DNA from: CAYQLY01 sp964418605 | Lineage (GTDB): Bacteria > Bacteroidota > Bacteroidia > Cytophagales > Cyclobacteriaceae | Direction of reading: 5' to 3' | DNA length: 64,000 nt | Assembly (NCBI GenBank): GCA_964418605.1 | Contig: CAYQLY010000002.1 | Location: 124,001 to 188,000 of the forward strand | In this document: one piece after another, positions 26,152-34,469 of the stretch | Numbering within the stretch: the stretch's first letter is position 1 | How the letters are laid out: each line of letters opens with the position of its first letter | Program-made: the position numbers and the translations under genes | Notes under the pieces: model-generated | Database searches by the model: none | Told to the model about the DNA's origin: nothing | What the model saw: only the letters and a program-made list of their open reading frames with translations

Positions 26152-27096
26152 ATGAAAAAAATAGTATTATTTTTTATTTTAAATTCATTTTTTATTAAAA
26201 ATAGCATAGGGTGGGGATTTTGGGCACACCCCGCTATTAATTATTTGGCTGTTTTTACGTTGCCTCCTGAGATGGTTCTATTTTATAAAAATAATAGCAT
26301 GTATATAGCCACTCACGCTGTCGATCCAGATAAGAGAAGATATCTTATCAACGGGGAAGAGCCACGGCACTTTATAGATCTGGATGACTATGATTCATGT
26401 GTTTATGCTATGAATTGGAAACAGGCTATTGAGGCATATACAGAAGACTCATTAATGGCTCATGGTATTGTGCCTTGGCATATTACACGTATGACGTATC
26501 AGCTGACTAATGCTTTTCGAGAAAAAAACACAACACAGATTCTTAAGTTATCGGCAGAGATTGGCCATTATATTGCAGATGCACATGTCCCTTTACACAC
26601 GACTAAAAACTATAATGGTCAACTTACACAACAACATGGTATTCATGGATTATGGGAGTCAAGGCTTCCTGAATTATATGCGACAGCATATGACTTTTTT
26701 GTAGGCAAAGCGTATTATATTGATGACCCCCTGGAGGAGTCTTGGAAAATTATTCGTGAATCGCATCACGCTGTTGATTCGGTTTTAATGTTTGAGAAAG
26801 AACTTACTGCCATTTTTCCCATCGATCAAAAATATGCTTGGGAAGAACGCAATCAAAGTCTTGTTAAAGTGTATTCCAAAATGTTTACTGATCGATACCA
26901 TCATTTACTTTATGGTCAGGTAGAGCGACGAATGAGAGCGGCTATTCGTGCAGTTGGTAGTTTTTGGTATACGTGTTGGGTTAATGCTGGTCAGCCTGAT
27001 CTTTTTTTATTGATCAAACAGGATCTAGCTATACCTGATGAAGAGAATGAGAGCAAGCAAGAAAAAATTCCGGCTACTCGTGTGCAAGAACAGTAG
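26152..27096 (+). CDS. Secreted zinc-dependent S1/P1 nuclease or phospholipase C-like protein
   Basis: The 314-residue protein has a signal peptide ending at Gly20. The mature form therefore begins WGFWAHPAIN; in the S1/P1 nuclease and zinc phospholipase C superfamily a mature N-terminal Trp and a nearby His bind zinc. More zinc-ligand-type motifs follow: RHFIDLDDY, AHGIVPWHITR, the key GHYIADAHVPLHTTKN block and QHGIHGLWES. It probably hydrolyses phosphodiester bonds in nucleic acid or phospholipid outside the cytoplasm. The last 25 residues are charged and probably disordered. It is a single gene before DUF4290-murA. Confidence 0.8.
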   Translation: MKKIVLFFILNSFFIKNSIGWGFWAHPAINYLAVFTLPPEMVLFYKNNSMYIATHAVDPDKRRYLINGEEPRHFIDLDDYDSCVYAMNWKQAIEAYTEDSLMAHGIVPWHITRMTYQLTNAFREKNTTQILKLSAEIGHYIADAHVPLHTTKNYNGQLTQQHGIHGLWESRLPELYATAYDFFVGKAYYIDDPLEESWKIIRESHHAVDSVLMFEKELTAIFPIDQKYAWEERNQSLVKVYSKMFTDRYHHLLYGQVERRMRAAIRAVGSFWYTCWVNAGQPDLFLLIKQDLAIPDEENESKQEKIPATRVQEQ

Positions 27097-27131
27097 TAGA
27101 ATGGGGTAAAATGAGTATAAGTATTTTTATG

Positions 27132-27139
27132 TAATTTTG
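27132..27139 (+). promoter_or_regulatory. -7 promoter element for DUF4290-murA
   Basis: TAATTTTG matches TAnnTTTG 17 bases before the ATG; a clear TTG -33 box is not seen. Confidence 0.45.
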
Positions 27140-27156
27140 TAAACAAGACGGAGCTT

Positions 27157-27807
27157 ATGGCTAAAACGACAACTACGGTTACAATTGATAAGAAACCTAT
27201 CATTCTTAAAGAGTATGGTAGAAATGTGCAAAATATTGCAGCATATATACAAACTGTTTCTGATCGCGAGAAGAGAACGTTATATGCCAAAGCACTTATT
27301 GATTTAATGAGGCAAATTAACCCTGCTTTAAATGAATCTCAAGATACCATGCAAAAATTATGGGATGATTTGTATATCATGTCAGAGTTTAAGTTGGATG
27401 TTGATGGGCCTTATCCAAAACCTGATGAAAATATTCTCTATAAAAAACCTCGTAAGCTGCCTTATAATACCAATCGGCTGTATTACAAACATTATGGTCG
27501 AAATGTGGAGATTTTGATTGGTAAAATTATTGACATGGAAAAGGAAGAGGATAAAGAGGCGGGCATTATTTATATTGGTCGGTTGATGAAGAGTTTGTAC
27601 ATATCTTGGAATAAAGAATCTATCGATGATGCTGTTATTGCAGAGCATATTGAAAAGATATCTAAAGGTGAACTTAAGGTTAATATCCAAAAAATAAAGG
27701 AAGGTAATTTATTTAGTTTATTATATAACGATAGTAAAGCTATTAAGAAAAAGAAAACGTACGAGCATAATCAGAATCATCATAATTACAAAAAAAAGAA
27801 ATACTAA
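27157..27807 (+). CDS. DUF4290 family protein
   Basis: This 216-residue soluble protein belongs to a family restricted to Bacteroidota. Family marks are LKEYGRNVQNIAAYIQTVSD near the start, the middle segment with MSEFKLDVDGPYPKP, and a second Tyr-Gly-Arg-Asn motif, YYKHYGRNVEILIGKII. The C-terminus is a Lys/His-rich tail. It sits immediately before murA, the stop codon being directly followed by the murA ATG. This arrangement recurs in the phylum and suggests a link with peptidoglycan precursor synthesis, but no activity is known. Confidence 0.85.
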   Translation: MAKTTTTVTIDKKPIILKEYGRNVQNIAAYIQTVSDREKRTLYAKALIDLMRQINPALNESQDTMQKLWDDLYIMSEFKLDVDGPYPKPDENILYKKPRKLPYNTNRLYYKHYGRNVEILIGKIIDMEKEEDKEAGIIYIGRLMKSLYISWNKESIDDAVIAEHIEKISKGELKVNIQKIKEGNLFSLLYNDSKAIKKKKTYEHNQNHHNYKKKKY

Positions 27808-29115
27808 ATGGCCTCTTTTCAAATCGAGGGTGGTAAACGTCTGTCAGGTGAAATAATTCCTCAAGGAGCAAAAAATGAAGCGTTACAAATCTTATGCGCT
27901 GTCTTATTAACAGCAGAGCCTGTTATTATTCATAACGTACCTGATATTCGTGATGTCAATAAGCTTATTCAATTGCTTTCAGAGTTAGGCGTATCTGTTG
28001 AAAAGTTAGATACACATTCTTATCGTTTTACAGCGAAAGCTGTTGCTATTGATTATTTAGAAACGAGTAATTATCAAAAAATAGCGTCCGCTTTAAGAGG
28101 CTCTATCATGATTATGGGGCCGTTATTAGCTCGCTTTGGGAAAGCTAGAATTCCTAAACCTGGTGGTGATAAAATTGGAAGACGACGCGTAGATACCCAT
28201 TTTATAGGCTTTGAAAAACTAGGCGCAACGTTAAATTATGACCCGGCTACTTCTATATATTCTGTGTCTGGTAAACAACTTAAGGGGGCCTATATTTTAT
28301 TAGATGAAGCATCTGTGACGGGAACAGCAAATATTATTATGGCTGCCGTTTATGCAACGGGTACAACAACCATTTATAATGCGGCGTGTGAGCCTTATGT
28401 GCAGCAGCTTTGTCACATGCTCAATCGCATGGGAGCAAAAATTACAGGCATTGGTTCAAATTTATTACATATTGAAGGGGTTCGTGAATTACATGGTACT
28501 ACACATACCATTCTTCCAGACATGATTGAGATCGGAAGTTTTATTGGATTAGCAGCTATGACCGGATCGGCACTTACTATAAAGAATGCATCTGTTCCTC
28601 ATTTGGGAATTATACCGCAGGTTTTTTCTAAATTAGGTATCCAGCTTGCTATTAAAGGGGATGATATTCAGATTCCCGCCCAAGATCATTATGAAATAGA
28701 TACGTTTATGGATGGCTCTATTCTTACAATTGCTGATGCGATATGGCCTGGATTTACTCCTGATTTATTAAGTATTGTGCTAGTTGTAGCTACTCAGGCT
28801 AATGGTACTGTATTGATTCATCAAAAAATGTTTGAAAGTAGATTGTTTTTTGTAGATAAATTAATTGATATGGGAGCGCAAATTATATTATGTGATCCGC
28901 ATCGCGCTACCGTCATTGGACTCAACAAAAGATATTCTTTGCGTGGTATAGAAATGACCTCCCCTGATATACGTGCAGGTGTAGCTTTACTTATTGCAGC
29001 TCTTTCAGCGCAGGGTAAAAGTATAATACATAATGTTGAGCAAATTGATCGAGGATATGAACAAATTGATTTACGCCTTTCTCAACTTGGTGCATCTATC
29101 ACACGTCTCGATTAA
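27808..29115 (+). CDS. murA: UDP-N-acetylglucosamine 1-carboxyvinyltransferase with Asp at the Cys115 position
   Basis: MurA starts peptidoglycan synthesis by adding enolpyruvate from PEP to UDP-GlcNAc. The 435-residue protein has the conserved Lys22-Asn23 (GAKNEALQIL), LRGSIMIMGPLLARFG, and the active-site loop PKPGGDKIGRRRVDTHF. In E. coli the loop carries the catalytic Cys115; here the matching residue is Asp121. By established work on Mycobacterium, Chlamydia and Borrelia enzymes, the Cys-to-Asp form is active and insensitive to fosfomycin. The gene follows DUF4290 without a gap. All other motifs are intact, so it should be functional. Confidence 0.95.
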   Translation: MASFQIEGGKRLSGEIIPQGAKNEALQILCAVLLTAEPVIIHNVPDIRDVNKLIQLLSELGVSVEKLDTHSYRFTAKAVAIDYLETSNYQKIASALRGSIMIMGPLLARFGKARIPKPGGDKIGRRRVDTHFIGFEKLGATLNYDPATSIYSVSGKQLKGAYILLDEASVTGTANIIMAAVYATGTTTIYNAACEPYVQQLCHMLNRMGAKITGIGSNLLHIEGVRELHGTTHTILPDMIEIGSFIGLAAMTGSALTIKNASVPHLGIIPQVFSKLGIQLAIKGDDIQIPAQDHYEIDTFMDGSILTIADAIWPGFTPDLLSIVLVVATQANGTVLIHQKMFESRLFFVDKLIDMGAQIILCDPHRATVIGLNKRYSLRGIEMTSPDIRAGVALLIAALSAQGKSIIHNVEQIDRGYEQIDLRLSQLGASITRLD

Positions 29116-29751
29116 TTATTTAAAAAGATAAATTTTATTTTCCTCGCCTTTTAATAGTCGGCGAATATTCTTACGATGTGTTATCAGGATGACTAAAACA
29201 ATGCTTGTTCCAAATAGGATAAGTGTTATGCCATGTGGATTAAAAAAAGAAATGAACTGAAAGCTGAGAAAAAATAGGGAGGCGATTATAGAGCTCAATG
29301 AGACATATTTAAATACTACTAGAATTATAAAAAATAATACGCAACAAACTAAAGCAGCTTTTGGGGCTGTATATAAAACGACGCCGAAAAATGTAGCTAC
29401 TCCTTTGCCGCCTTTGAAAGATGTAAAAATAGAAAACAAATGCCCGGCAACAGCAGAACAGCCTAACGAAATGCTTACTACAATGGTATACTCAGCAGGT
29501 TTAAACCAGTTTAGAGTTATCCAGATCAAGCCTAATGAAGAAGCCAAAAATCCTTTTAAAATATCTATAACGAGTACACTAATTCCTGCTTTTTTCCCCA
29601 GCACCCGGAAGGTATTCGTAGCTCCTGCATTTTTACTTCCATGCTCTCGAATATCTATACTGAAATACCGTTTACTTATCCAGACAGCTGTAGGAATAGA
29701 GCCAATGAGGTAGGCTAAAATAAAAGCACTTGTCCATGTAATAAATGCCAT
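29116..29751 (-). CDS. plsY: Glycerol-3-phosphate acyltransferase PlsY
   Basis: This inner-membrane enzyme makes lysophosphatidic acid from acyl-phosphate and glycerol 3-phosphate. The 211-residue protein has the three PlsY motifs: IGSIPTAVWISKRYF, then EHGSKNAGATNTFRVLG (substrate loop), and FKGGKGVATFFG. Hydrophobic segments alternate with these loops as in the five-helix fold. It converges with murA, with adjacent stop codons. Length is normal. Confidence 0.93.
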   Translation of the reverse strand: MAFITWTSAFILAYLIGSIPTAVWISKRYFSIDIREHGSKNAGATNTFRVLGKKAGISVLVIDILKGFLASSLGLIWITLNWFKPAEYTIVVSISLGCSAVAGHLFSIFTSFKGGKGVATFFGVVLYTAPKAALVCCVLFFIILVVFKYVSLSSIIASLFFLSFQFISFFNPHGITLILFGTSIVLVILITHRKNIRRLLKGEENKIYLFK

Positions 29752-29830
29752 ACTATTTTTATATTGAAATTTTCAAATATACATTGAAATACTAATATCG
29801 TTTTATAATCAGTTGTTTGATAATAAATAG

Positions 29831-29838
29831 TATTTTTG
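29831..29838 (+). promoter_or_regulatory. Candidate -7 element for glyA
   Basis: TATTTTTG matches TAnnTTTG, 26 bases before the ATG. The surrounding sequence is A/T rich and the -33 box is not well spaced. Confidence 0.38.
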
Positions 29839-29864
29839 AGCCTATTTAGGCCGATGTATTTTAT

Positions 29865-31139
29865 ATGTTCAGAGACCAACATTTATTTGATTTGATTACA
29901 AAAGAAAAGAATCGCCAAGAACGAGGTATAGAACTTATTGCTTCTGAAAATTTTGTGTCACCTCAAGTGCTTGAGGCAATGGGGAGTGTACTTACCAATA
30001 AATATGCGGAAGGGCTTCCCGGGAAACGGTATTATGGCGGATGTGAAGTAGTCGATGAAATTGAACAACTCACTATTGATCGAGCTAAAAAATTATTTGG
30101 AGCTGTGTGGGTCAATGTTCAGCCTCATTCTGGAGCACAAGCTAATGCCGCTGTGATGTTAGCTGTTTTACAACCTGGTGACAAAATCTTAGGGTTTGAT
30201 CTTTCGCATGGTGGGCATTTGACTCATGGTTCTCCTGTTAATTTTTCAGGTAAGCTATATCATCCTTCGTTTTATGGTGTTGAAAAGGAAACAGGGCTTA
30301 TTGATTGGAATAAGATAGAAGGAATTGCACAGCGTGAAAAACCAAAATTGATTATTTGTGGGGCATCAGCTTATTCAAGAGATTGGGATTACAAACGATT
30401 ACGTGAAATAGCGGATTCAGTACAAGCGCTTTTGTTGGCTGATATTTCACATCCTGCTGGACTTATTGCAAAGGGATTATTGAATAACCCGCTTCTTCAT
30501 TGCCATATGGTAACTACTACAACACATAAGACATTACGTGGGCCACGTGGAGGAATGATTTTGATGGGTAAAGATTTTGAAAATCCATTGGGGTTAACTA
30601 CCCCGAAAGGGGATATACGATTGATGTCATCATTACTTGATTCAGCTGTATTTCCAGGTATACAAGGTGGACCGTTAGAACATGTTATTGCAGCAAAAGG
30701 TGTTGCTTTTGAAGAGGCATTGTCTGATGAGTATAAAAAATATACGATTCAAGTTCAACGTAATGCACGCGCCATGGCTCAATTTTTTATCAGTAAAGAT
30801 TATCATATTATATCAGGTGGTACGGATAATCATTTGATGTTGATTGATCTGCGAAATAAAAATATAACTGGTAAGCAAGCGGAGAATGTATTAGTGGAGG
30901 CTGATATTACAGTTAATAAAAATATGGTTCCTTTTGATGATAAGTCTCCTTTTATTACATCTGGTATTCGAATAGGAACGGCAGCGATGACGACGCGAGG
31001 TATGAACGAAAAAGATATGGAATTAATCGTCGAATTGATCGATGAAGTATTGAAAAATCATACTCATGCTGAAAAAATAAAACAGGTTCGCTATAAAGTG
31101 AATGAGTGGATGCAAAAATTTCCATTGTATAAGTTTTAA
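29865..31139 (+). CDS. glyA: Serine hydroxymethyltransferase
   Basis: This PLP enzyme converts serine and tetrahydrofolate to glycine and methylene-tetrahydrofolate, the main one-carbon source. At 424 residues it is full length. Motifs are ELIASENFVSPQVLEAMGS, EGLPGKRYYGGCEVVDEIE, and the PLP-binding Lys222 in TTTTHKTLRGPRGG. The C-terminal domain retains SGIRIGTAAMTTRGM. It is followed 13 bases later by tatC. Confidence 0.96.
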   Translation: MFRDQHLFDLITKEKNRQERGIELIASENFVSPQVLEAMGSVLTNKYAEGLPGKRYYGGCEVVDEIEQLTIDRAKKLFGAVWVNVQPHSGAQANAAVMLAVLQPGDKILGFDLSHGGHLTHGSPVNFSGKLYHPSFYGVEKETGLIDWNKIEGIAQREKPKLIICGASAYSRDWDYKRLREIADSVQALLLADISHPAGLIAKGLLNNPLLHCHMVTTTTHKTLRGPRGGMILMGKDFENPLGLTTPKGDIRLMSSLLDSAVFPGIQGGPLEHVIAAKGVAFEEALSDEYKKYTIQVQRNARAMAQFFISKDYHIISGGTDNHLMLIDLRNKNITGKQAENVLVEADITVNKNMVPFDDKSPFITSGIRIGTAAMTTRGMNEKDMELIVELIDEVLKNHTHAEKIKQVRYKVNEWMQKFPLYKF

Positions 31140-31152
31140 AAAATAAATTCCC

Positions 31153-31983
31153 TTGACTGAAGAGAAAAAAAAAGAAATGTCTTTCCTTGACCATCTTGAA
31201 GAGTTAAGATGGCACATTGTTCGTTCATTGATTGCGGTAGGTGTATGTACAGTTGTTGCATTTATTTCGAAACGATTTATTTATCATACATTGTTATTGG
31301 GGCCAACCAGGCCCGATTTCCCAACTTATCGTTTTTTATGCAAACTAGCGCAGTGGGTTCATTATCCTGAATTGTGTATCACTAAATTGGATTTTATTCT
31401 TCAAAGCAGGCAACTCTCAGCTCAATTCACGATGCATATTACTTCTTCTTTTATGGCAGGATTTATCATGGCCTTCCCGTATGTATTTTGGGAATTGTGG
31501 CGTTTTATAAAACCTGCACTCAATTTGCGTGAACGGTATTTTTCTAAAGGAGCTGTATTCTTTGTAAGTGTGTGTTTTTTAACAGGCGTGTTATTTGGAT
31601 ATTTTGTGGTTTCTCCTTTGGCTATTAACTTTTTAGTTAATTATAAATTAGATGATAACATTATTAACATGTTTGATATCAGTTCATACGTTTCCTTTTT
31701 AATTACAACCGTATTGGCCTGCGGCATAACCTTTCAATTGCCTGTAGTGGTGTATGTGTTATCTAAAATAGGTATTATGACTCCTGCTTTTATGAAAAAA
31801 TTCAGAAAGCATGCTATTGTTGTAATATTAATTGTGGCAGCTGTTATCACGCCTTCTCCTGATATTTTTAGCCAACTATTAGTTGCCTTTCCATTGATTG
31901 TTTTATATGAAATGAGTATTGTTATTTCACGTCGTATCGAAAAGAAAAAGAAAAAAGCAGAAGAGATTCTATTATCTGTATGA
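31153..31983 (+). CDS. tatC: Sec-independent translocase subunit TatC
   Basis: TatC is the receptor of the twin-arginine pathway, which exports folded proteins. The 276-residue protein begins MSFLDHLEELRWHIVRSLIA, the family hallmark with the conserved Glu-Glu-Leu-Arg. It has six hydrophobic segments, the family residues FIMAFPYVFWELWRFIKPAL, and the C-terminal VIVAAVITPSPDIFSQLL-type block. The longest frame uses a TTG at 31153; the ATG at 31177 would start directly at MSFLDHLEEL and is equally plausible. It overlaps rpiB by four bases (ATGA). No tatA gene is adjacent. Confidence 0.93.
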   Translation: MTEEKKKEMSFLDHLEELRWHIVRSLIAVGVCTVVAFISKRFIYHTLLLGPTRPDFPTYRFLCKLAQWVHYPELCITKLDFILQSRQLSAQFTMHITSSFMAGFIMAFPYVFWELWRFIKPALNLRERYFSKGAVFFVSVCFLTGVLFGYFVVSPLAINFLVNYKLDDNIINMFDISSYVSFLITTVLACGITFQLPVVVYVLSKIGIMTPAFMKKFRKHAIVVILIVAAVITPSPDIFSQLLVAFPLIVLYEMSIVISRRIEKKKKKAEEILLSV

Positions 31984-32411
31984 GTGTAACGATTGCCATT
32001 GGATCAGATCACGCGGGATTTGATCAAAAAAAAATACTAATATCTTTTCTACGAGAAAAAGGATATGCTGTGCATGATTTTGGAACTTACTCTACTGATT
32101 CTGTAGATTATCCGGATATTGCACATCAGGTAGCCGACTCTATTCAGAAAAAAGAATATGATGTAGGTGTACTCTTATGTGGCAGTGGTAATGGCGTAGC
32201 TATTACAGCAAACAGGCATCCAGGTATTCGAGCTGCGCTGTGTTGGAATGAAGCTATTGCACGTTTAGCTAAAAAACATACGAATGCTAACATTCTTTGT
32301 TTTCCTGCTCGTTTTGTATCTGTGGATGATATGAAACAGATGATCGGTGCTTTTCTTAGTGAAGTATTTGAGCATGGCCGTCATGAAAAACGTATAGAAA
32401 AAATTGAGTAA
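31980..32411 (+). CDS. rpiB: Ribose-5-phosphate isomerase B
   Basis: This enzyme interconverts ribose 5-phosphate and ribulose 5-phosphate. The 143-residue protein has the RpiB/LacAB motifs: IGSDHAGFDQKK, the DFGTYSTDSVDYPDIA phosphate-binding stretch, and LLCGSGNGVAITANRHPGIR with the catalytic Cys and the anion hole. Its ATG overlaps the tatC stop, so translation is probably coupled. A 408-base gap follows it. Confidence 0.95.
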   Translation: MSVTIAIGSDHAGFDQKKILISFLREKGYAVHDFGTYSTDSVDYPDIAHQVADSIQKKEYDVGVLLCGSGNGVAITANRHPGIRAALCWNEAIARLAKKHTNANILCFPARFVSVDDMKQMIGAFLSEVFEHGRHEKRIEKIE

Positions 32412-32644
32412 TTTAAATGAAGGGTAGTAAACACCTACACATGTTTCGATTTCTATAATTGAACCTGAGTTTATTAATTTTAAAATATTTTTTTCCTGAA
32501 AATACTATTTTAGTCCAAAATAAAACTAATTAATCTTTTTAGTATATTGGCTTGCATTTAAAATCTATTGCACCTTTGTACAGATATGTAACATCCGAAA
32601 TTTAAAAAAATGAAGTCTTGTACAAAAATAAATACCTTTACCTC

Positions 32645-32675
32645 TTGACTTTTTTTGATTTCGGTGTTATATTTG
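32645..32675 (+). promoter_or_regulatory. Bacteroidota-type promoter before the TPR lipoprotein
   Basis: TTG at 32645-32647, 20 bases, then TATATTTG at 32668-32675: a complete consensus. The first 230 bases of the 408-base gap after rpiB show no ORF or hairpin I can support. Confidence 0.78.
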
Positions 32676-32706
32676 CATTAAGTTAAAAAAATAGATTTAG
32701 TCGGGT

Positions 32707-32799
32707 TTGAAAACAAAAGTAAGGATATTAGGATCAATAAAAGGAGGGTATGAGAGCAAACCGGCAGATCCTCCACCAAAAGGTCCACCTAACAATTAA
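32707..32799 (+). CDS. Possible leader small ORF, 30 residues
   Basis: About 25-30 bases after the predicted transcription start, a TTG opens a 30-codon frame ending 20 bases before the TPR gene. The product is Pro/Gly/Lys rich; it starts (L/M)KTKVRILGSIKGGYESK and ends PADPPPKGPPNN. There is no signal peptide. The frame's upstream limit is a TAG at 32698. It has no recognised family. The proline-rich end and its position on the same transcript as a TPR protein suggest either a leader peptide that tunes translation or a small peptide product; both are guesses. Confidence 0.35.
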   Translation: MKTKVRILGSIKGGYESKPADPPPKGPPNN

Positions 32800-32819
32800 A
32801 AAAGTAAAAAATAAAAACC

Positions 32820-34409
32820 ATGAAAATACTTTATACCATTTTAATATTCACGCTGATTATAAGTTTAACCAATTGCGAGAAATCCTCATTCAAAAAATCA
32901 GAAAATAATAACAATCCGTCTTTGAAAATTATTGCAGTCAACAGTTCGATGCTTTCAGAGGATTTAAGATGGATGGTTGAGCTAATAGATAAAACTAGAG
33001 TTTCAGATCCTCAGAAAGCTTTATTTTATTGTTCCCAACTTATTGAATCTTCTCAGAAGTTAAAAGATAAGCATGGGGAATCATTAGGTTATTACAAAAT
33101 GGGATTTATTTATGATGAACATCTATCTGTATATACTGATGCCTTGGTTAATTATTATAAATCTTTACAAAAGACAGATAATCCTCAGTCAATTTCTTAT
33201 TGTTACCTACGAATGGGAGTCGTTTACTACAAACTCGAAATGTATGATCGGGCCTTATCGTATTATCAACAGTTTTTAGAAAATGCGGAAAAGCTGGATA
33301 ATAAAGTAGATCAGGCTACAGCTTATAGGGCGATAGGGATGACTTATCGTGAAGGAGAAAAAGATTACGATATGGCCTTATCCTACTTAAAAAAATCTTT
33401 AGATATTCAGCAAGCCTTGAGGAATGAATCAGGTCTTGCTGATTGTTACCATACCATTGGAGCTACTTATTATATCATGAAAGACATGGTTAAAGCCAGA
33501 GAGTATCACTTACAAGCTTTAACTATTCGAAAAGGGAGTGAAAATGAAGATTTAGCGGATACTTACTTTGATTTAGGTCTGATATACAAAGAATTAAAAG
33601 AGCATACAGTATCGATGACTTATTTTAACCAATCATTGGAACTGAGTGAAAAGTTAAATTATGATCATCTGGTCAAACGTTGTCATATGGAACTGGCCAT
33701 GGGATATACTTTTCAAAAGAAATACCAACAATCGTTGTATGAATTAAATCTGGCTAAATCACTGGCTGACAGTCAAAAAGATAATCACTCATTAGCAACT
33801 ATTTATGGTCTGTTTTCTGAAACCTATGAAAAAAATCATAATACCAATGAAGCCTTACTAGCATTAAAAGAAAGCCGAAAGTATGGAGAATTATATACTA
33901 CTCAACAATATCAAGAAAATAAAAAATTAGACAATCAACGGGCTTCGGTGACGAGTTGGGAGATAAAGATAAAAAAATCAAAAGAAGACACAGGCACCTC
34001 TACTTACCAATGGTTGTTTTTTTCATTGATCGGGTTGATTACCTTAGTAGCCGGAACAGTAGCTTTATACCACACGAAAGTTTCCGGGATAGCGAGTTTT
34101 GCAGGACTAGGAAATAAGAATAAAAAGCAAACAGAAAAGATACTGCTCACCGAGCTTACAGAATTGAAAGAGCAGGTTAATCAGGTGTTAAATAATAATC
34201 AGGCACAGTACAGCGATCAGATTAAGCAAGAGGCACAAGCCATTTATGCAAAGATGCAAGAGATCGAAACACACCAACAGCACATCAGCAAGAGAGGTAT
34301 TTCCAAACGGAAGTTGAAGGAGCTTTGGGATATACTTCAAAACTCCCAAGCGTTTCTAGCTTTGGCTAATCAACAAAAGGGTAATTATAATCAAACAGAT
34401 CATTCATAA
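32820..34409 (+). CDS. TPR-repeat lipoprotein with a C-terminal membrane segment
   Basis: The 529-residue protein begins with a lipoprotein signal (LIISLTNC, lipobox Cys at about residue 19). Residues 60-370 hold about eight tetratricopeptide repeats, for example SISYCYLRMGVVYYKLEMYD and ADTYFDLGLIYKELKEH. A transmembrane segment follows (WLFFSLIGLITLVAGTVALY, about 397-416), then a roughly 110-residue charged cytoplasmic tail with coiled-coil character. The layout matches Bacteroidota TPR sensor proteins, but neither a kinase nor a LuxR domain follows the membrane segment. It may be a truncated sensor or may signal through a partner. The partner and ligand are unknown. Confidence 0.75.
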   Translation: MKILYTILIFTLIISLTNCEKSSFKKSENNNNPSLKIIAVNSSMLSEDLRWMVELIDKTRVSDPQKALFYCSQLIESSQKLKDKHGESLGYYKMGFIYDEHLSVYTDALVNYYKSLQKTDNPQSISYCYLRMGVVYYKLEMYDRALSYYQQFLENAEKLDNKVDQATAYRAIGMTYREGEKDYDMALSYLKKSLDIQQALRNESGLADCYHTIGATYYIMKDMVKAREYHLQALTIRKGSENEDLADTYFDLGLIYKELKEHTVSMTYFNQSLELSEKLNYDHLVKRCHMELAMGYTFQKKYQQSLYELNLAKSLADSQKDNHSLATIYGLFSETYEKNHNTNEALLALKESRKYGELYTTQQYQENKKLDNQRASVTSWEIKIKKSKEDTGTSTYQWLFFSLIGLITLVAGTVALYHTKVSGIASFAGLGNKNKKQTEKILLTELTELKEQVNQVLNNNQAQYSDQIKQEAQAIYAKMQEIETHQQHISKRGISKRKLKELWDILQNSQAFLALANQQKGNYNQTDHS

Positions 34410-34469
34410 AAAATACTGAGTCAATTCTCTCTGAAACTTGGAAACGTATCTAATTGGTAATCAGTTTAG

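Noticed and set aside
32741..32752. Shine-Dalgarno-like AAGGAGGG directly before an ATG
   Set aside because: Only one base separates it from the ATG, too close to work; the frame overlaps the TPR gene, and Shine-Dalgarno sites are rarely used in this phylum.
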